From J027 sp965215855 (GTDB taxonomy: Bacteria; Chloroflexota; Anaerolineae; Aggregatilineales; J027): a stretch of DNA of 64,000 nt. A program made the position numbers and the translations under genes. Location: contig CBDCER010000003.1 in the NCBI GenBank assembly GCA_965215855.1, forward strand, positions 744,001-808,000, given 5' to 3'. Each line of letters starts with the position of its first letter. Positions within the stretch are counted from its first letter, which is position 1. Of this stretch, positions 46,060-55,078 are shown one piece after another. The notes beneath the pieces are model-generated. The model searched no databases. It saw nothing but the letters and a program-made list of their open reading frames with translations, and was not told the DNA's origin.

Positions 46060-46191
46060 TTTGGCGAAGGTATTGATAACACATTGAAATAAAACGCCCC
46101 CAGAAGGTGCTGGAACACCAACTGAGGGCTAACCAACTACGCTGAAGATACCAGCATAGAGGCTAGCCATATATTAATTTAGGCACTCATA

Positions 46192-46229
46192 GCCGTCAAT
46201 TGCACATCTTCAGCAATTGGCGGCTTTTT
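46192..46229 (+). terminator. Rho-independent terminator-like hairpin
   Basis: GCCGTCAATTGC (46192-46203) pairs with GCAATTGGCGGC (46213-46224) around a 9-base loop and is followed by TTTTT. It ends transcription from the IS4 fragment side before the small ORF and recombinase gene. Confidence 0.8.
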
Positions 46230-46254
46230 GATTTTCAGCCGCAGAAAGGAATGT

Positions 46255-46485
46255 GTGCCATCACAGAAACCAACGCCGATTTACTACCCGCCAAAAGACG
46301 AACACATTGAAAAATATGCCTACAAAGTCTGTCGTCTATTAGATGAAACCTACGCCAATGGGTTGTTTACAACAGAAAATGTTCGTGAGGTTGAGAACTT
46401 CCTGAAAATCGTAGCTCAGATAACAGCTAAACGACTAAACAAAAGAAATCAAAACGGAGCAAACCATGACAAACAAGAAAACTGA
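46255..46485 (+). CDS. Small unrecognised protein before the serine recombinase (76 aa)
   Basis: The GTG at 46255 has an AAAGGA site 4 bases upstream and is the preferred start; an in-frame TTG at 46228 lies in the terminator tail. The protein is helical and basic (YAYKVCRLLDETYANGLFTT, NVREVENFLKIVAQITAKRL). It overlaps the recombinase start (46466) by 20 bases in another frame, so the two are translationally coupled. It could be a recombination directionality factor or a recombinase partner; no family was recognised. Confidence 0.5.
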   Translation: MPSQKPTPIYYPPKDEHIEKYAYKVCRLLDETYANGLFTTENVREVENFLKIVAQITAKRLNKRNQNGANHDKQEN

Positions 46486-48022
46486 TCTGCTCTCAAATCA
46501 AAAGCGAAACATAGCATTATGCTATATTCGCCAATCCCAAACCCGTGATGAAAACGATACCAACAGCCCCACACGGCAAAGGGCAAATATCGAGGAAGTC
46601 TGCAAACGTAATGGTTGGGAAGCTGAATGGTATGAGGACGCCAGCGGGCATAAATCAGGGCGCTATGAACACAACCGCCCGGAATGGCTGGCCTTGAAAG
46701 CGCGTTTGAGTGATCCTGACGTGGTGGCACTTGTCGCCAATGATCTATCTCGTTTGCACCGTAAGGGTTGGCGTATTGGCGACTTGCTAGACCAACTTAA
46801 CGAGTTGGATGTTCATTTGGCGCTTGCTGCCCCAGGTAGAGAAGTTGACACCACAACTCTAAAAGGGCGAATGTTCCTTCAATTAGGCGCAATCATTGAC
46901 GAATACTATGCCGAGGACATCTCCCAAAGAGCAAAAGACGACATCACCCATCGCAAAAAGATGGGAAAAACCATTGGTAGGCCCCAGTTTGGCACAGTAC
47001 GCAATGACGAAGGTTATCTCATACCAAGCCTAGAAGGTGCATGGTTGATGCCAGATGGTCAATTTGTAGCCGGAACCCAGGATGAAAAGCCACATGATGA
47101 TGCGTTGTGGCGTGGATACTATGAAACAGCAGAGTATATTCTGACACTCTATGCCAATGGCAAAATGGGCGTTGAGAAAATCGCCTATACATTGAATACG
47201 AAAGGTTGGGCGTATCGCAACCGCAAAGGGCAGCCCAGACCCCTTAACAGGGAGGATATTCGTCGTGTAGTAGCCAATTGGGGTGAATATGGTGGCCTAG
47301 TTTTTGACCAGAAAGCCAAAGCCCGCCCTGCTTATGAAGAAATACGAGTTGATGAAATTCAGTTCAGGGAAGACCGTGCAGTTTTCCCAATTGAATTGCT
47401 CAGAAAAGTGGCACAAGTCCGTCAAGAACGCAGTGTTGAACCCAAAGATCGTGGTATTCGCAAAGAAGCGTATCCTTATGCCCTCACGAAGATTACCTAT
47501 TGTGCCCATTGTGATGAACTAGCCGGTGAACAAGACAATCCTGCATTGCGAACGACATTTGGCGGTTACACGACCAAGAAGGGGGAGCGTCGTTATCGTC
47601 ATAAGCGTGGCGTGAAATGTGGTTTGACCAATCGTTCTGTGCCAAGTGATGTTTTTGAAGAAGATTTTGGTCGTTTGCTGGGGCTGCTAAGTGTAGATAC
47701 CGACCAGATTGACTTGATGATGGAACTGGCTATCCAGGCAGATGAAGCATTTGGAATAGCGGTAGACGAGAAAGATTTTGAAGAAAAACGAACCGAAGCC
47801 CTAGCCCTATGTAACCGTCGAATTGAAGCAGCAGTTCATCTGTACGGTGATGGCAGAATTGACCGTGCTGAGTATTTGCGTCGAGTTGAACAGAACGAAC
47901 GCGAGATTGTTCATTGGGAGAGCCGAACCACTGAAACACAGAAACTTGCTGTAGAACTAGCAATGTGTATTGATGCTATAAAGAAATTGCATGATTTATG
48001 GGTACATGGAGGGTTGAACAAA

Positions 48023-49321
48023 TTAGGCAACCCTCCGAGACAATTTTGAATTACGTTTACGTTTATGAATACGGTGCAGCGTCTTGACATTGATCACGAT
48101 GTAAATCAGGGTATTTCGGTGGGCAACGGATTGTTGGTTACGTTGTCGAGGTCGCTCAATGCCGTGTTCTTTGGCCTGGGAGTTGATGCGTTCAGCAGCA
48201 GTGCGCTGTTTGTAGATGTTCTTGTAGGCATCTGACTGCCGATCCAATTGTAGCCGCATCAAGCCCCCCGGTTCGATATTGAGAATGCGATGGTTGCGAC
48301 AGTGAAAGCATGTGAAACTCTGGCAGCGGTGAGTATCTTCAATCCAAATACAACCCGGTGTCATTTCCAGGCCATTACAGGCGCAAATGGGATACCCATT
48401 TTCACCAAAACAGGTGGTTGGATGTCCGCGTAAGTTCAAAGCGATAGCCGCAATGCCGCCTACTTCGGCACTGCCTTGATACATGTACCAGGCATCGAAG
48501 GCCGCGTCAGCCGTGATATTGCGCGGCGGACGTTTCAGGTTACGGCGAGACCGTTCCAGCAAACTCAATCCATATGTAACATCGGCGGCATTGAAGGGTT
48601 GGGTGTATTCGGCCAGTACCACCTCATCACCCTCTGGCGTGCGTGTCACCGCGATACCCGTGCCATAGCCCCAAAGGTATTCTTTTTCGACTTTGGTTTG
48701 ACCGCTGGTGGTTTCCTGGTTCTGGTTGCGTTTCACGCCTAATCGACAATCCGGATCACCCGACGGTTGCTGGGTCTTATCATAGCGATCTTTGACATAG
48801 GTGCGCGGGTTATTGGCTTTGACGTAAGCATAAATGTGTTTGACATCCAGCGATACTGTTTCACCCAGATCAGGGATAATCTCACACAGTGTTTCGACTG
48901 TACCCGCCAGCAGCGCGGTTAACACACGATCATTCAGGGTCTGGAGCTTACGTCGCAGATGTCCCGCTGTGGGTATACTCGCCTCAACATCAAAGCCTTC
49001 AATACGCTGTTCATCGGCCACAACGCGAAAACCAATGACCCATACCAGGGCTGGGTGTTCCAGCAGATATTGGTGCAATGTACTCACCGTACTGTGTTTC
49101 TCACAAACCATCACCAAATACGCCTTGATGTATGATGCCTCGGAATGCGGTAAGCGTCCTGGATAAACTTGGGTTTCATCACGTTCGAGTACTTGTGTCC
49201 AATCTAACCACTCGAAAAAGGCTATGTAGCGTTGCGCTACCCGATCTTTGGCGAATCCATCTGGTACGGTCACCAACTTCACTTCACGGTTTTGCTGCAT
49301 GACCTCCCGTTGGAGTATCAT
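48023..49321 (-). CDS. DDE transposase (IS4/IS1182-like superfamily)
   Basis: The 432-aa protein starts MILQREVMQQNREVKLVTVP. It has an N-terminal region with PHSEASYIKAYLVMVCEKHS, a catalytic first part ETVSLDVKHIYAYVKANNPR (first Asp), a second Asp in RNITADAAFDAWYMYQGSAE, a Cys/His cluster (CACNGLEMTPGC ... CQSFTCFHCRNH) and the Glu region KQRTAAERINSQAKEHGIER. This arrangement fits IS1182/IS4-type elements; the exact family is uncertain. It looks intact. The nested ISL3 lies upstream of its start, so its promoter may be displaced. Confidence 0.8.
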   Translation of the reverse strand: MILQREVMQQNREVKLVTVPDGFAKDRVAQRYIAFFEWLDWTQVLERDETQVYPGRLPHSEASYIKAYLVMVCEKHSTVSTLHQYLLEHPALVWVIGFRVVADEQRIEGFDVEASIPTAGHLRRKLQTLNDRVLTALLAGTVETLCEIIPDLGETVSLDVKHIYAYVKANNPRTYVKDRYDKTQQPSGDPDCRLGVKRNQNQETTSGQTKVEKEYLWGYGTGIAVTRTPEGDEVVLAEYTQPFNAADVTYGLSLLERSRRNLKRPPRNITADAAFDAWYMYQGSAEVGGIAAIALNLRGHPTTCFGENGYPICACNGLEMTPGCIWIEDTHRCQSFTCFHCRNHRILNIEPGGLMRLQLDRQSDAYKNIYKQRTAAERINSQAKEHGIERPRQRNQQSVAHRNTLIYIVINVKTLHRIHKRKRNSKLSRRVA

Positions 49322-49412
49322 GATCCTACACTCCGTTCTGGTCTTGTGTTTGTTAGAGACAACTACAAGTATCCACTTCGGAGTGCTTCCGCAAGGTTTT
49401 GTTAACTTTGTT

Positions 49413-50778
49413 GGGTCAACGCGGAAAAGTGTGAAAAAGGCTTCACCGTGTTATAAGCTATAGAGCAACAACCAGCACAGGAGAAGCCAAGATAGAAACA
49501 ATAGCGATGTTAACGGCAGGCGTCAAGCCAGAGACAGAACGGAAATGGGCAGCAGTCAGCCTCGCAACCATAACGGAGTTGGTAGAATTACCAGAATTTC
49601 GCGTGACACATTATGAGCTAGAGGGCGAAGCATTGCATCTGAAGTGTGAACACCGCTACGATATCACGCAGTGTCCCGACTGTGAGTATTTGTCTCAGCA
49701 GGTTCACCAGCAGAAGGAACGCCGGGTGCGCGACCTGAGTGTGATGGGAAAACGAGTTAATCTCTATTTTATGGGGCGTCGCTTCAGGTGTGAGCATTGC
49801 CAACGCCCGTTCACCGAGAACCTGCTGAGTGTCAATCAGCAGCGGCGTCAAACGCGACGCTATGAGCAATATGTCTACGAACAATGTTTGCAGTGTGATC
49901 GCAAAGCTGTGGCGCGACAAGAACACTTGAGTGAGTCAACGGTCAAAGAGATATTTGTGACCTATGCTCAACGCACGACCCAACGCCCAACCCAGAATCC
50001 TGTACGGGTTCTGGGGATCGATGAACTGGCTCTCAAGAAGCGTCATAAACAGTACGTATTGATCCTGTCCGATTTGGAAAGGCACTGCATTTTGGCAGTG
50101 TTGCCAGATCGTAAGCAGGAAACATTGATCGCGTGGTTCAACGCGCAGCCAGATCGAGAGCAGATCACTGTCGTCTCAACCGATCTATGGGAACCGTACC
50201 GCCAGGCTGTCAAGAAGGCTTTACCACATGCTCGCCAGGTCGCGGACCGCTTCCATGTGATGAAGCAACTCAATGACCGCCTAACACAAGCCCGCCGCCA
50301 CCTTCAGAAGCAAGTCGATCCGCCGACCTATGACATCCTCAAAGGGTCGCGCTGGATACTAGTGAAGGCGCGTCATGAGTTGTCGCCCGAAGAAGAAAGC
50401 AAACTCCAGCAAGTCTTGGCGGCTTGTCCTGAGTTGCGGGTCATGTACTTGCTCAAAGAGGAATTTCGCACTATTTGTGATAAAGTCCAGAACCGTGAGC
50501 AGGCGACCCGGTTTCTACAGGCCTGGATTTGCAAGGTGCAGGCCACCGGCGATCTGCGCTTACTCAAGTTCGTCAACACCTTGCGTAATTGGTGGGATGA
50601 GTTCCTCAATTACTTCATCAATGGCGTGACCCAGGGCTTTGTCGAAGGCATCAATAATGCGATCCGTGCCACCATCCGTCGTGCCTTCGGTTTTCGTAAT
50701 TTCAACATCTTTCGATTACAGGTTTTGGCCCAATATGGAGGTGGTTGATGCGATTTTCACACTTTTCCGCGTTGAGCC
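49413..50778 (+). mobile_element. ISL3-family insertion sequence (1366 bp), nested
   Basis: The terminal inverted repeats share TCAACGCGGAAAAGTGTGAA (49413-49437 and 50754-50778). An 8-bp direct repeat ACTTTGTT flanks it (49405-49412 and 50779-50786), as expected for ISL3. It sits inside the larger IS. Confidence 0.95.
49507..50748 (+). CDS. ISL3-family transposase, intact
   Basis: The 413-aa protein has a zinc-finger part (CEHRYDITQCPDCEYLSQQV; RRFRCEHCQRPFTENLLSVN), an HTH region (RKAVARQEHLSESTVKEIFV) and a DDE_Tnp_ISL3 core: RVLGIDELALKKRHKQYVLI (first Asp), ITVVSTDLWEPYRQAVKKAL (second Asp) and GVTQGFVEGINNAIRATIRR (Glu), ending RAFGFRNFNIFRLQVLAQYG. The frame is complete, so the element may be active. 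Confidence 0.95.
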   Translation: MLTAGVKPETERKWAAVSLATITELVELPEFRVTHYELEGEALHLKCEHRYDITQCPDCEYLSQQVHQQKERRVRDLSVMGKRVNLYFMGRRFRCEHCQRPFTENLLSVNQQRRQTRRYEQYVYEQCLQCDRKAVARQEHLSESTVKEIFVTYAQRTTQRPTQNPVRVLGIDELALKKRHKQYVLILSDLERHCILAVLPDRKQETLIAWFNAQPDREQITVVSTDLWEPYRQAVKKALPHARQVADRFHVMKQLNDRLTQARRHLQKQVDPPTYDILKGSRWILVKARHELSPEEESKLQQVLAACPELRVMYLLKEEFRTICDKVQNREQATRFLQAWICKVQATGDLRLLKFVNTLRNWWDEFLNYFINGVTQGFVEGINNAIRATIRRAFGFRNFNIFRLQVLAQYGGG

Positions 50779-50951
50779 ACTTTGTTTTATTTGTTCAACC
50801 CTCGTACATGGTGATCCTGAAGATCGCCAGGGATTAGCGCGAAGCCTGTTTTCTGAAATCGTTTATGATTTGGACGCAAGGCGGATTGTTGACTTCAAAC
50901 TGAAGCCCTGGGCAGATCGTTTTGTGGTCTTGAGTGCAGCGTTATATGAAA

Positions 50952-52830
50952 ATCGGGATAGGGGACGGGCGACCGCCCCCTCCCACACCACCGGACATGC
51001 GGGTCCGCATCCGGCGGTTCGGTCAAGTATGACGAAGATTGTACTGTTGAACGAGACTTTTCAGTCCAAAGGTCTGCCAAAAGGCATTATTGAGCGCACG
51101 ATGTAGCCAGGGAGAATTGGACAGACGCCAATCACCTTGACTTGTCCCGGCGTTCAACTTCGCCCAATGTTCCGGTACTTCCAGACGTCGCAGATTACGA
51201 TAACGGTTCTTGGGCGTCTTCCACTGTTTCCAGCAAAGTTGCCGTAACCGTCTTCGTAACCACTCATCCAGTCGTTGCAAATGGCCGCGAGCGTCCGCCA
51301 GCGCATAGTAATTCACCCAACCAACCGTATACTGATTGAGCGTATCGCGTATGTCTTCTAACGAGCGTCCACTGTTGCGCCGTGTCATTCCTCGAAGGCG
51401 ACGTTTGGCACGTTCCAGGCTTTGCGGTGCGATACGAATACCGACCCCACCGCCTGCTCTTCAATAGAAGCTAAAACCCAGAAACTTGCGCTTTACAGCC
51501 AAATCAACCGCACTTTTCTCACGGTTGACCTGCAAACGCATTCGGCCTTCGATGAAACGGCACGTACTTGCCATCACGCGCTCCGCTGCCCGTTTGCTCT
51601 GCACGAAGATGTTGCAATCATCGGCATAGCGCACAAACCGGTGGCCGCGTTCCGCCAACTGCTCGTCCAGTTCGGTCAGCACAATGTTACTCAATAACGG
51701 TGACAATGGCCCACCCTGCGGTGTCCCCTTGTCCGTGTCAGTGTACATGCCGCCGACCATCACCCCGGACTTCAGATAGGCATTTACCAGTCTCAGCACC
51801 CGCTTGTCGTCTATCATAGTCTTCATTCGCGCCATCAAGCGGTCATGGTTCACCGTGTCGAAAAACTGCGCCAGATCAATGTCCACTACCCAGGTGTATC
51901 CCGCTGCTATCGTCTTCTGCGCCGCTTTCACGGCATCATGGGCACTACGCCCTGGTCGGAAACCATAGCTATGCGGGCTGAATGTCTTCTCAAAGATCGG
52001 GCTGAGTACCTGGTGTATTGCCTGTTGGATCATTCGGTCGAGCACGGTTGGTATGCCTAACTGCCGTGTTCCACCATTCGGCTTCGGGATTTCCACCCGC
52101 TTCACTGGACTGGGCACATAACTCTCCCGTTCCAGTTTGGCGCGTATCCCTTCCCAATGCTCGCGGAGATGGTCGGGCAGTTCTGATACCGTCATTCCGT
52201 CTATCCCCGCGGCTCCCTTGTTTCGCTGCACTTTTTCCAGTGCTGTGAACAGGTTTCCACGACTGAATATCCGTTCCCACAGACTTGCTTCGTGTTGAGG
52301 TCTTTCCTGTCTTTCCATTTGTTCCAGTCGTGGCCTTGGCCCCGCACGCTTATCCCCAGCCGCCAGCTTTCCTTCCACGTTTGGCTCAGTCTCCCTGAGT
52401 TTCGGCTGTCCTACCACGTCTCTACGCCTTTCTCCTCAACTTCTTTTCCGTTCAGCCCTTCGCCCTGTAGTTGGCTTTCACCAACCGCCCCGGATGGTCG
52501 TTACCCCATCGACTACTACGGCCTCGGCTGACTTCTGACATTCAAAAAAACGCCAGACCTCCCCGGATAAGGTACGATAACTTTCCTCCAAGCCCTGCCA
52601 CGTTTACATCACGCCACTTCTGTCCGTTGGGGCTTTACTGTCTCGTGCCAGCTTACCCGGCGCGTCATGCCTCTTTACGTGGTTCCTGTCCGTCAGGTCT
52701 GGATTTTGCCCTCCGGCTTCCTCTCCACATCTGCTCGCGCTCGATGCAGTTGCCTTCGGCTAGTGGTTCGTCGGACTAACGCCCACAGCGGACTTTCACC
52801 GCCTAGTTATCGCCCATGCCGGGCGTACAC
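50952..52830 (-). mobile_element. Group II intron (probably class C) at the recombinase 3' end
   Basis: On the minus strand the 5' end is GTGTACGCCCGGCATGGGCG at 52830, then domain I sequence (GCGGTGAAAGTCCGCTGTGG). The 3' end shows a domain V-like hairpin (GAACCGCCGGATGCGGACC, then GCATGTCCGGTGG) and a domain VI-like GC-rich arm ending ...CCTATCCCGAT at about 50952. The 5' exon has a CATGCCT/AGGCATG stem-loop followed by TTTTC directly at the splice site, the target class C introns prefer. Excision restores the recombinase stop. Encodes a reverse transcriptase. Confidence 0.8.
51023..52417 (-). pseudogene. Group II intron reverse transcriptase/maturase with an internal TGA
   Basis: The RT domain shows LTRE-type blocks: VQRNKGAAGIDGMTVSELPD, RRVEIPKPNG-like VEIPKPNGGTRQLGIPTVLD, GFRPGRSAHDAVKAAQKTIA, DIDLAQFFDTVNHDRLMARM, GTPQGGPLSPLLSNIVLTEL and the active-site HRFVRYADDCNIFVQS. 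It reaches VDLAVKRKFLGFSFY and stops at a TGA (51461-51463). The same frame continues RAGGGVGIRIAPQSLERAKR and the group II maturase-specific part (NQYTVGWVNYYALADARGHL, LDEWLRRRLRQLCWKQWKTP) to 51023. No endonuclease domain is seen, as in class C introns. The TGA separates RT from the maturase domain; recoding is not supported. Confidence 0.85.
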
Positions 52831-52835
52831 GAAAA

Positions 52836-52863
52836 CATGCCTGAGATTTCTTCCCTAGGCATG
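52836..52863. terminator. Palindrome at the recombinase stop, a bidirectional terminator-like site
   Basis: CATGCCT (52836-52842) and AGGCATG (52857-52863) form a 7-bp stem with a 14-base loop; the recombinase TGA lies in it. On the minus strand the stem is followed by TTTTC, where the group II intron begins. Confidence 0.6.
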
Positions 52864-52874
52864 CATACAAATGT

Positions 52875-52946
52875 GCCCCATACGGGGTTCGAACCCGTGT
52901 TTCAGCCTTGAGAGGGCTGCGTCCTAGTCCACTAGACGAATGGGGC
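52875..52946 (-). tRNA. tRNA-Glu (anticodon CUC)
   Basis: The 72-base gene reads GCCCCAT at the 5' end, paired with the closing ATGGGGC. It has the D-arm GTCTAGTGGACTAGGAC, the anticodon arm CAGCC-CTCTCAA-GGCTG with CTC at positions 34-36, and the T-arm CGGGTTCGAACCCCG. No CCA is encoded. Its 3' end faces the recombinase and the mobile island, the typical arrangement for an integration site. Confidence 0.95.
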
Positions 52947-53049
52947 TTAATAAACAGCATTGTAGCAGGAGTTTCGCCACTCCGTCAAGCTACATTTTAT
53001 GGGAGCAAGTATCAATTTTCCTTGGAATTAAACTATCAGGCGTTCGGTG

Positions 53050-53772
53050 TCATAGATGGAGGCGGGCGTCGTGTTCTTTCAGCCACTTTTTCCAATGTTG
53101 ATAATCGGGGCAATATTGTGCTACCAATTTCCAGAATTTGGAGGAATGGTTGAGGACGCGCAGGTGACACAGTTCGTGGATAATTACATAGTCGATGGCT
53201 TCCGGCGGAGTCATCATCAACCGCCAGTTGAAATTGAGATTGCCTTTGCTGGAGCAGCTTCCCCACCGAGTTTTTTGCCCGCGAATAGTGAGACGTCCAT
53301 AGATGAAGCCATACGCCTTAGCCAGTTCCTTAGTGCGTTGGCGAATATAGTGCCGGGCCTGTTCTCGATACCAATACTCTAGTGCTTCGCGCACGGCAGC
53401 GGAATGGTGGTCGGGGTGCAAATCGCTTTGTAGACGCACACGGATGGTTTGGGCCTGGCGTGCGATGGTGGTTCGTTTACCATTACGGGTGGAAATGACT
53501 TCTAGCGTATGATCTGTGCCCAAAAATGGCAACTGGTCACCGCTAACATATTGGCGAGAGTTGATGGACTGTACAGTCTGCAGGCGGTGCAGATGTTTTA
53601 GTATCCAGCGTTGGCGTTCACGCAACAACCCATCGACGCTGATCGTTTTACCGTGCGGGATAACGACTTGTAGTCCTTCATATGGGTCAATTTTGAGACG
53701 CACATAACGAGCACGCTTGCTCTCGCGAATGGTATAAGGGATGAGCTGCTCACCAAGTTGAATTTTAGGCAT
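53050..53772 (-). CDS. YgjP-like (DUF45/M48-type) zinc metallopeptidase
   Basis: The 240-aa protein starts MPKIQLGEQLIPYTIRESKR and ends in the YgjP metallopeptidase signature: TIRGQKTRWGSCSSKGNLNF (Gln-x-x-Arg-Trp-Gly-Ser-Cys), then WRLMMTPPEAIDYVIIHELC with the zinc motif HELCHL and the family ending HSSKFWKLVAQYCPDYQHWK. Length and block order are normal. YgjP-domain proteins are cytosolic and their substrates are largely unknown. It is followed by tRNA-Glu after about 100 bp and preceded by the LysM gene (14 bp), so it may share a transcript with that gene. Confidence 0.85.
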   Translation of the reverse strand: MPKIQLGEQLIPYTIRESKRARYVRLKIDPYEGLQVVIPHGKTISVDGLLRERQRWILKHLHRLQTVQSINSRQYVSGDQLPFLGTDHTLEVISTRNGKRTTIARQAQTIRVRLQSDLHPDHHSAAVREALEYWYREQARHYIRQRTKELAKAYGFIYGRLTIRGQKTRWGSCSSKGNLNFNWRLMMTPPEAIDYVIIHELCHLRVLNHSSKFWKLVAQYCPDYQHWKKWLKEHDARLHL

Positions 53773-53786
53773 TGACGATCCTGTTG

Positions 53787-54938
53787 CTATGTACGTGGAC
53801 GGAAGATGATCATTCCCATGATGACCACAACGCCGCCGATAGTAATGATACCACCAATAATGACTACCAGCGCCAACAAAATTGCCCCTGTCCTCAGTGT
53901 TTCATCTTCAGCTTTGTCAGCTGTGTTTGGGGCAACGCGTACAACAGCGATGGTCGGTGTTGATACTTGGGCGATTACAGTCGCGAAGGGCGTAATGGTT
54001 GCAGTCGCTACGGCTGTAATGGGTGTCACGGTTGCTGCCGCTGCGGGTACTATGGAGGTTGCCTGGCGCACAATGATCTCATCACCGGGGTGAATGACTG
54101 AACTATCCGTTAGGCCATTCCATTGCCGCAGCGTATTCAATGGTACATCATAAGCTCGCGAAATCGTCCAGAGACTTTGTCCTGGTTGTACAATATGTAC
54201 TGCCGAGCCATCAGGACGATTCTGGGAATCGGCGACTACCGGAACGGCCGTGATTTGCGGTGGCTGGGTGCTGGTGGTTCCACTCCCGCCATCGCTACTA
54301 CCGCCTCCAGGCGGCGGTGCAATCATCACCAACGACGCATCGTCCCAGAAGACATCGTGCCAACGCATCGTCTGGTCGGCGGTGTAATAAGTGAATACAG
54401 TCATCGTCGCGCCAGTGGCGACTGTATCTATGGACAGATATTCAAATGCTCCCCAGGTAAAAGGGCTGCGAAAACCGCCCCATTGTACACTTCCGGCAAA
54501 GGGGTTCGTGCCGCCTATCGGATCAACACCGATACGGACCCGCCCGCCTGATGATATATCGGAGAATGTGCCTGACTCATTGCGACAGGCGAATTCTGTG
54601 TCATTGCATGTCCAGATCATTGCAAAAATCGAGAATCGATAGGTAGCCCCTGGTTGGACGTTGACTGTCTGATAGCCACCGCCAGTGAATACCCCATACT
54701 CTTTTCGCAGACGCCAAGAATAGGGAGCTGAACGAACCAGTGCCGAGAGGCTTTCTTTGTCACTCGTGGCATCGCCCCACATGGCCCAATGGGTCGGGAC
54801 CGCGCCACCCGCGATGGGAGTCAGCCCACTGTCAAACCCTGGGTTAAGCAGCAAATTATCGCCCTGTGCTGTGACAGGGTGTGGAATCAACAACAGAATG
54901 AGGGTAAATCCCAACAATAACTCTGAAATGCGGCACAT
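53787..54938 (-). CDS. Secreted LysM protein with carbohydrate-binding-like domain and C-terminal anchor
   Basis: I chose the ATG at 54938 (MCRISELLLGFTLILLLIPH), preceded by AGGGAG; an upstream extension to 55058 lacks signal features. A signal peptide is followed by a jelly-roll-type module (LLLNPGFDSGLTPIAGG, YQTVNVQPGATYRFSIFAMI, ending MRWHDVFWDDASLVMI) that resembles CBM/discoidin-like domains. A Gly/Ser linker, a LysM domain (VQPGQSLWTISRAYDVPLNT, LRQWNGLTDSSVIHPGDEII), a Thr/Ala-rich spacer and a C-terminal membrane helix (GAILLALVVIIGGIITIGGV) follow. LysM binds peptidoglycan-type glycans, so the protein probably sits at the cell surface. It lies downstream of rpoB but behind a terminator. 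Confidence 0.82.
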   Translation of the reverse strand: MCRISELLLGFTLILLLIPHPVTAQGDNLLLNPGFDSGLTPIAGGAVPTHWAMWGDATSDKESLSALVRSAPYSWRLRKEYGVFTGGGYQTVNVQPGATYRFSIFAMIWTCNDTEFACRNESGTFSDISSGGRVRIGVDPIGGTNPFAGSVQWGGFRSPFTWGAFEYLSIDTVATGATMTVFTYYTADQTMRWHDVFWDDASLVMIAPPPGGGSSDGGSGTTSTQPPQITAVPVVADSQNRPDGSAVHIVQPGQSLWTISRAYDVPLNTLRQWNGLTDSSVIHPGDEIIVRQATSIVPAAAATVTPITAVATATITPFATVIAQVSTPTIAVVRVAPNTADKAEDETLRTGAILLALVVIIGGIITIGGVVVIMGMIIFRPRT

Positions 54939-55026
54939 GAGTCTCCCTGTACATGAGCTATTTTTTTGTAGAAACTGTACCAGAGATATGAAGTGCAGTG
55001 AAGGGGAACGCTGATTGAACAGTGGC

Positions 55027-55066
55027 AAAACATAAGGCGTGACCCATGACCCGGCCACGCCTTATG
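55027..55066 (-). terminator. Rho-independent terminator behind rpoB
   Basis: On the minus strand an 11-bp perfect stem CATAAGGCGTG/CACGCCTTATG (55056-55066 with 55031-55041) with a 14-base loop is followed by TTTTGCC. It lies 13 bases after the rpoB stop (55079), so rpoB is probably transcribed as a single gene. Confidence 0.85.
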
Positions 55067-55078
55067 CCTGAATAACGA

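Larger units (their letters stand above)
48009..50803 (-). mobile_element. DDE-type IS inserted in the recombinase gene (contains a nested ISL3)
   Basis: The ends share a perfect 15-bp inverted repeat GAGGGTTGAACAAAT. A 7-bp direct repeat GTACATG flanks the element (48002-48008 and 50804-50810). Without the nested ISL3 and its duplicated 8 bp it would be about 1.42 kb. The transposase gene is 48023-49321. Confidence 0.88.
46466..52844 (+). pseudogene. Large serine recombinase, split by a nested IS pair and a group II intron
   Basis: The body (46466-48008) starts MTNKKTDLLSNQKRNIALCY and has the resolvase domain: IALCYIRQSQTRDENDTNSP with the catalytic Ser in YIRQS, and VVALVANDLSRLHRKGW with the conserved Arg. 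A recombinase domain follows, then a zinc-ribbon (ITYCAHCDELAG ... HKRGVKCGL) and a coiled coil. It breaks at KKLHDLWVH. Jumping from 48008 to 50811 restores GDPEDRQGLARSLFSEIVYD and RIVDFKLKPWADRFVVLSAA, the normal C-terminus. Jumping again from 50951 to 52831 (intron) gives ALYERKHA and a TGA at 52844, 565 aa in total. It is next to tRNA-Glu, so it is probably the integrase of the island. It is inactive unless the intron is spliced and both ISs excise. Confidence 0.85.

Noticed and set aside
52018..52858. Plus-strand ORFs across the group II intron
   Set aside because: The region is intron RNA and maturase on the other strand; these ORFs have no recognisable features.
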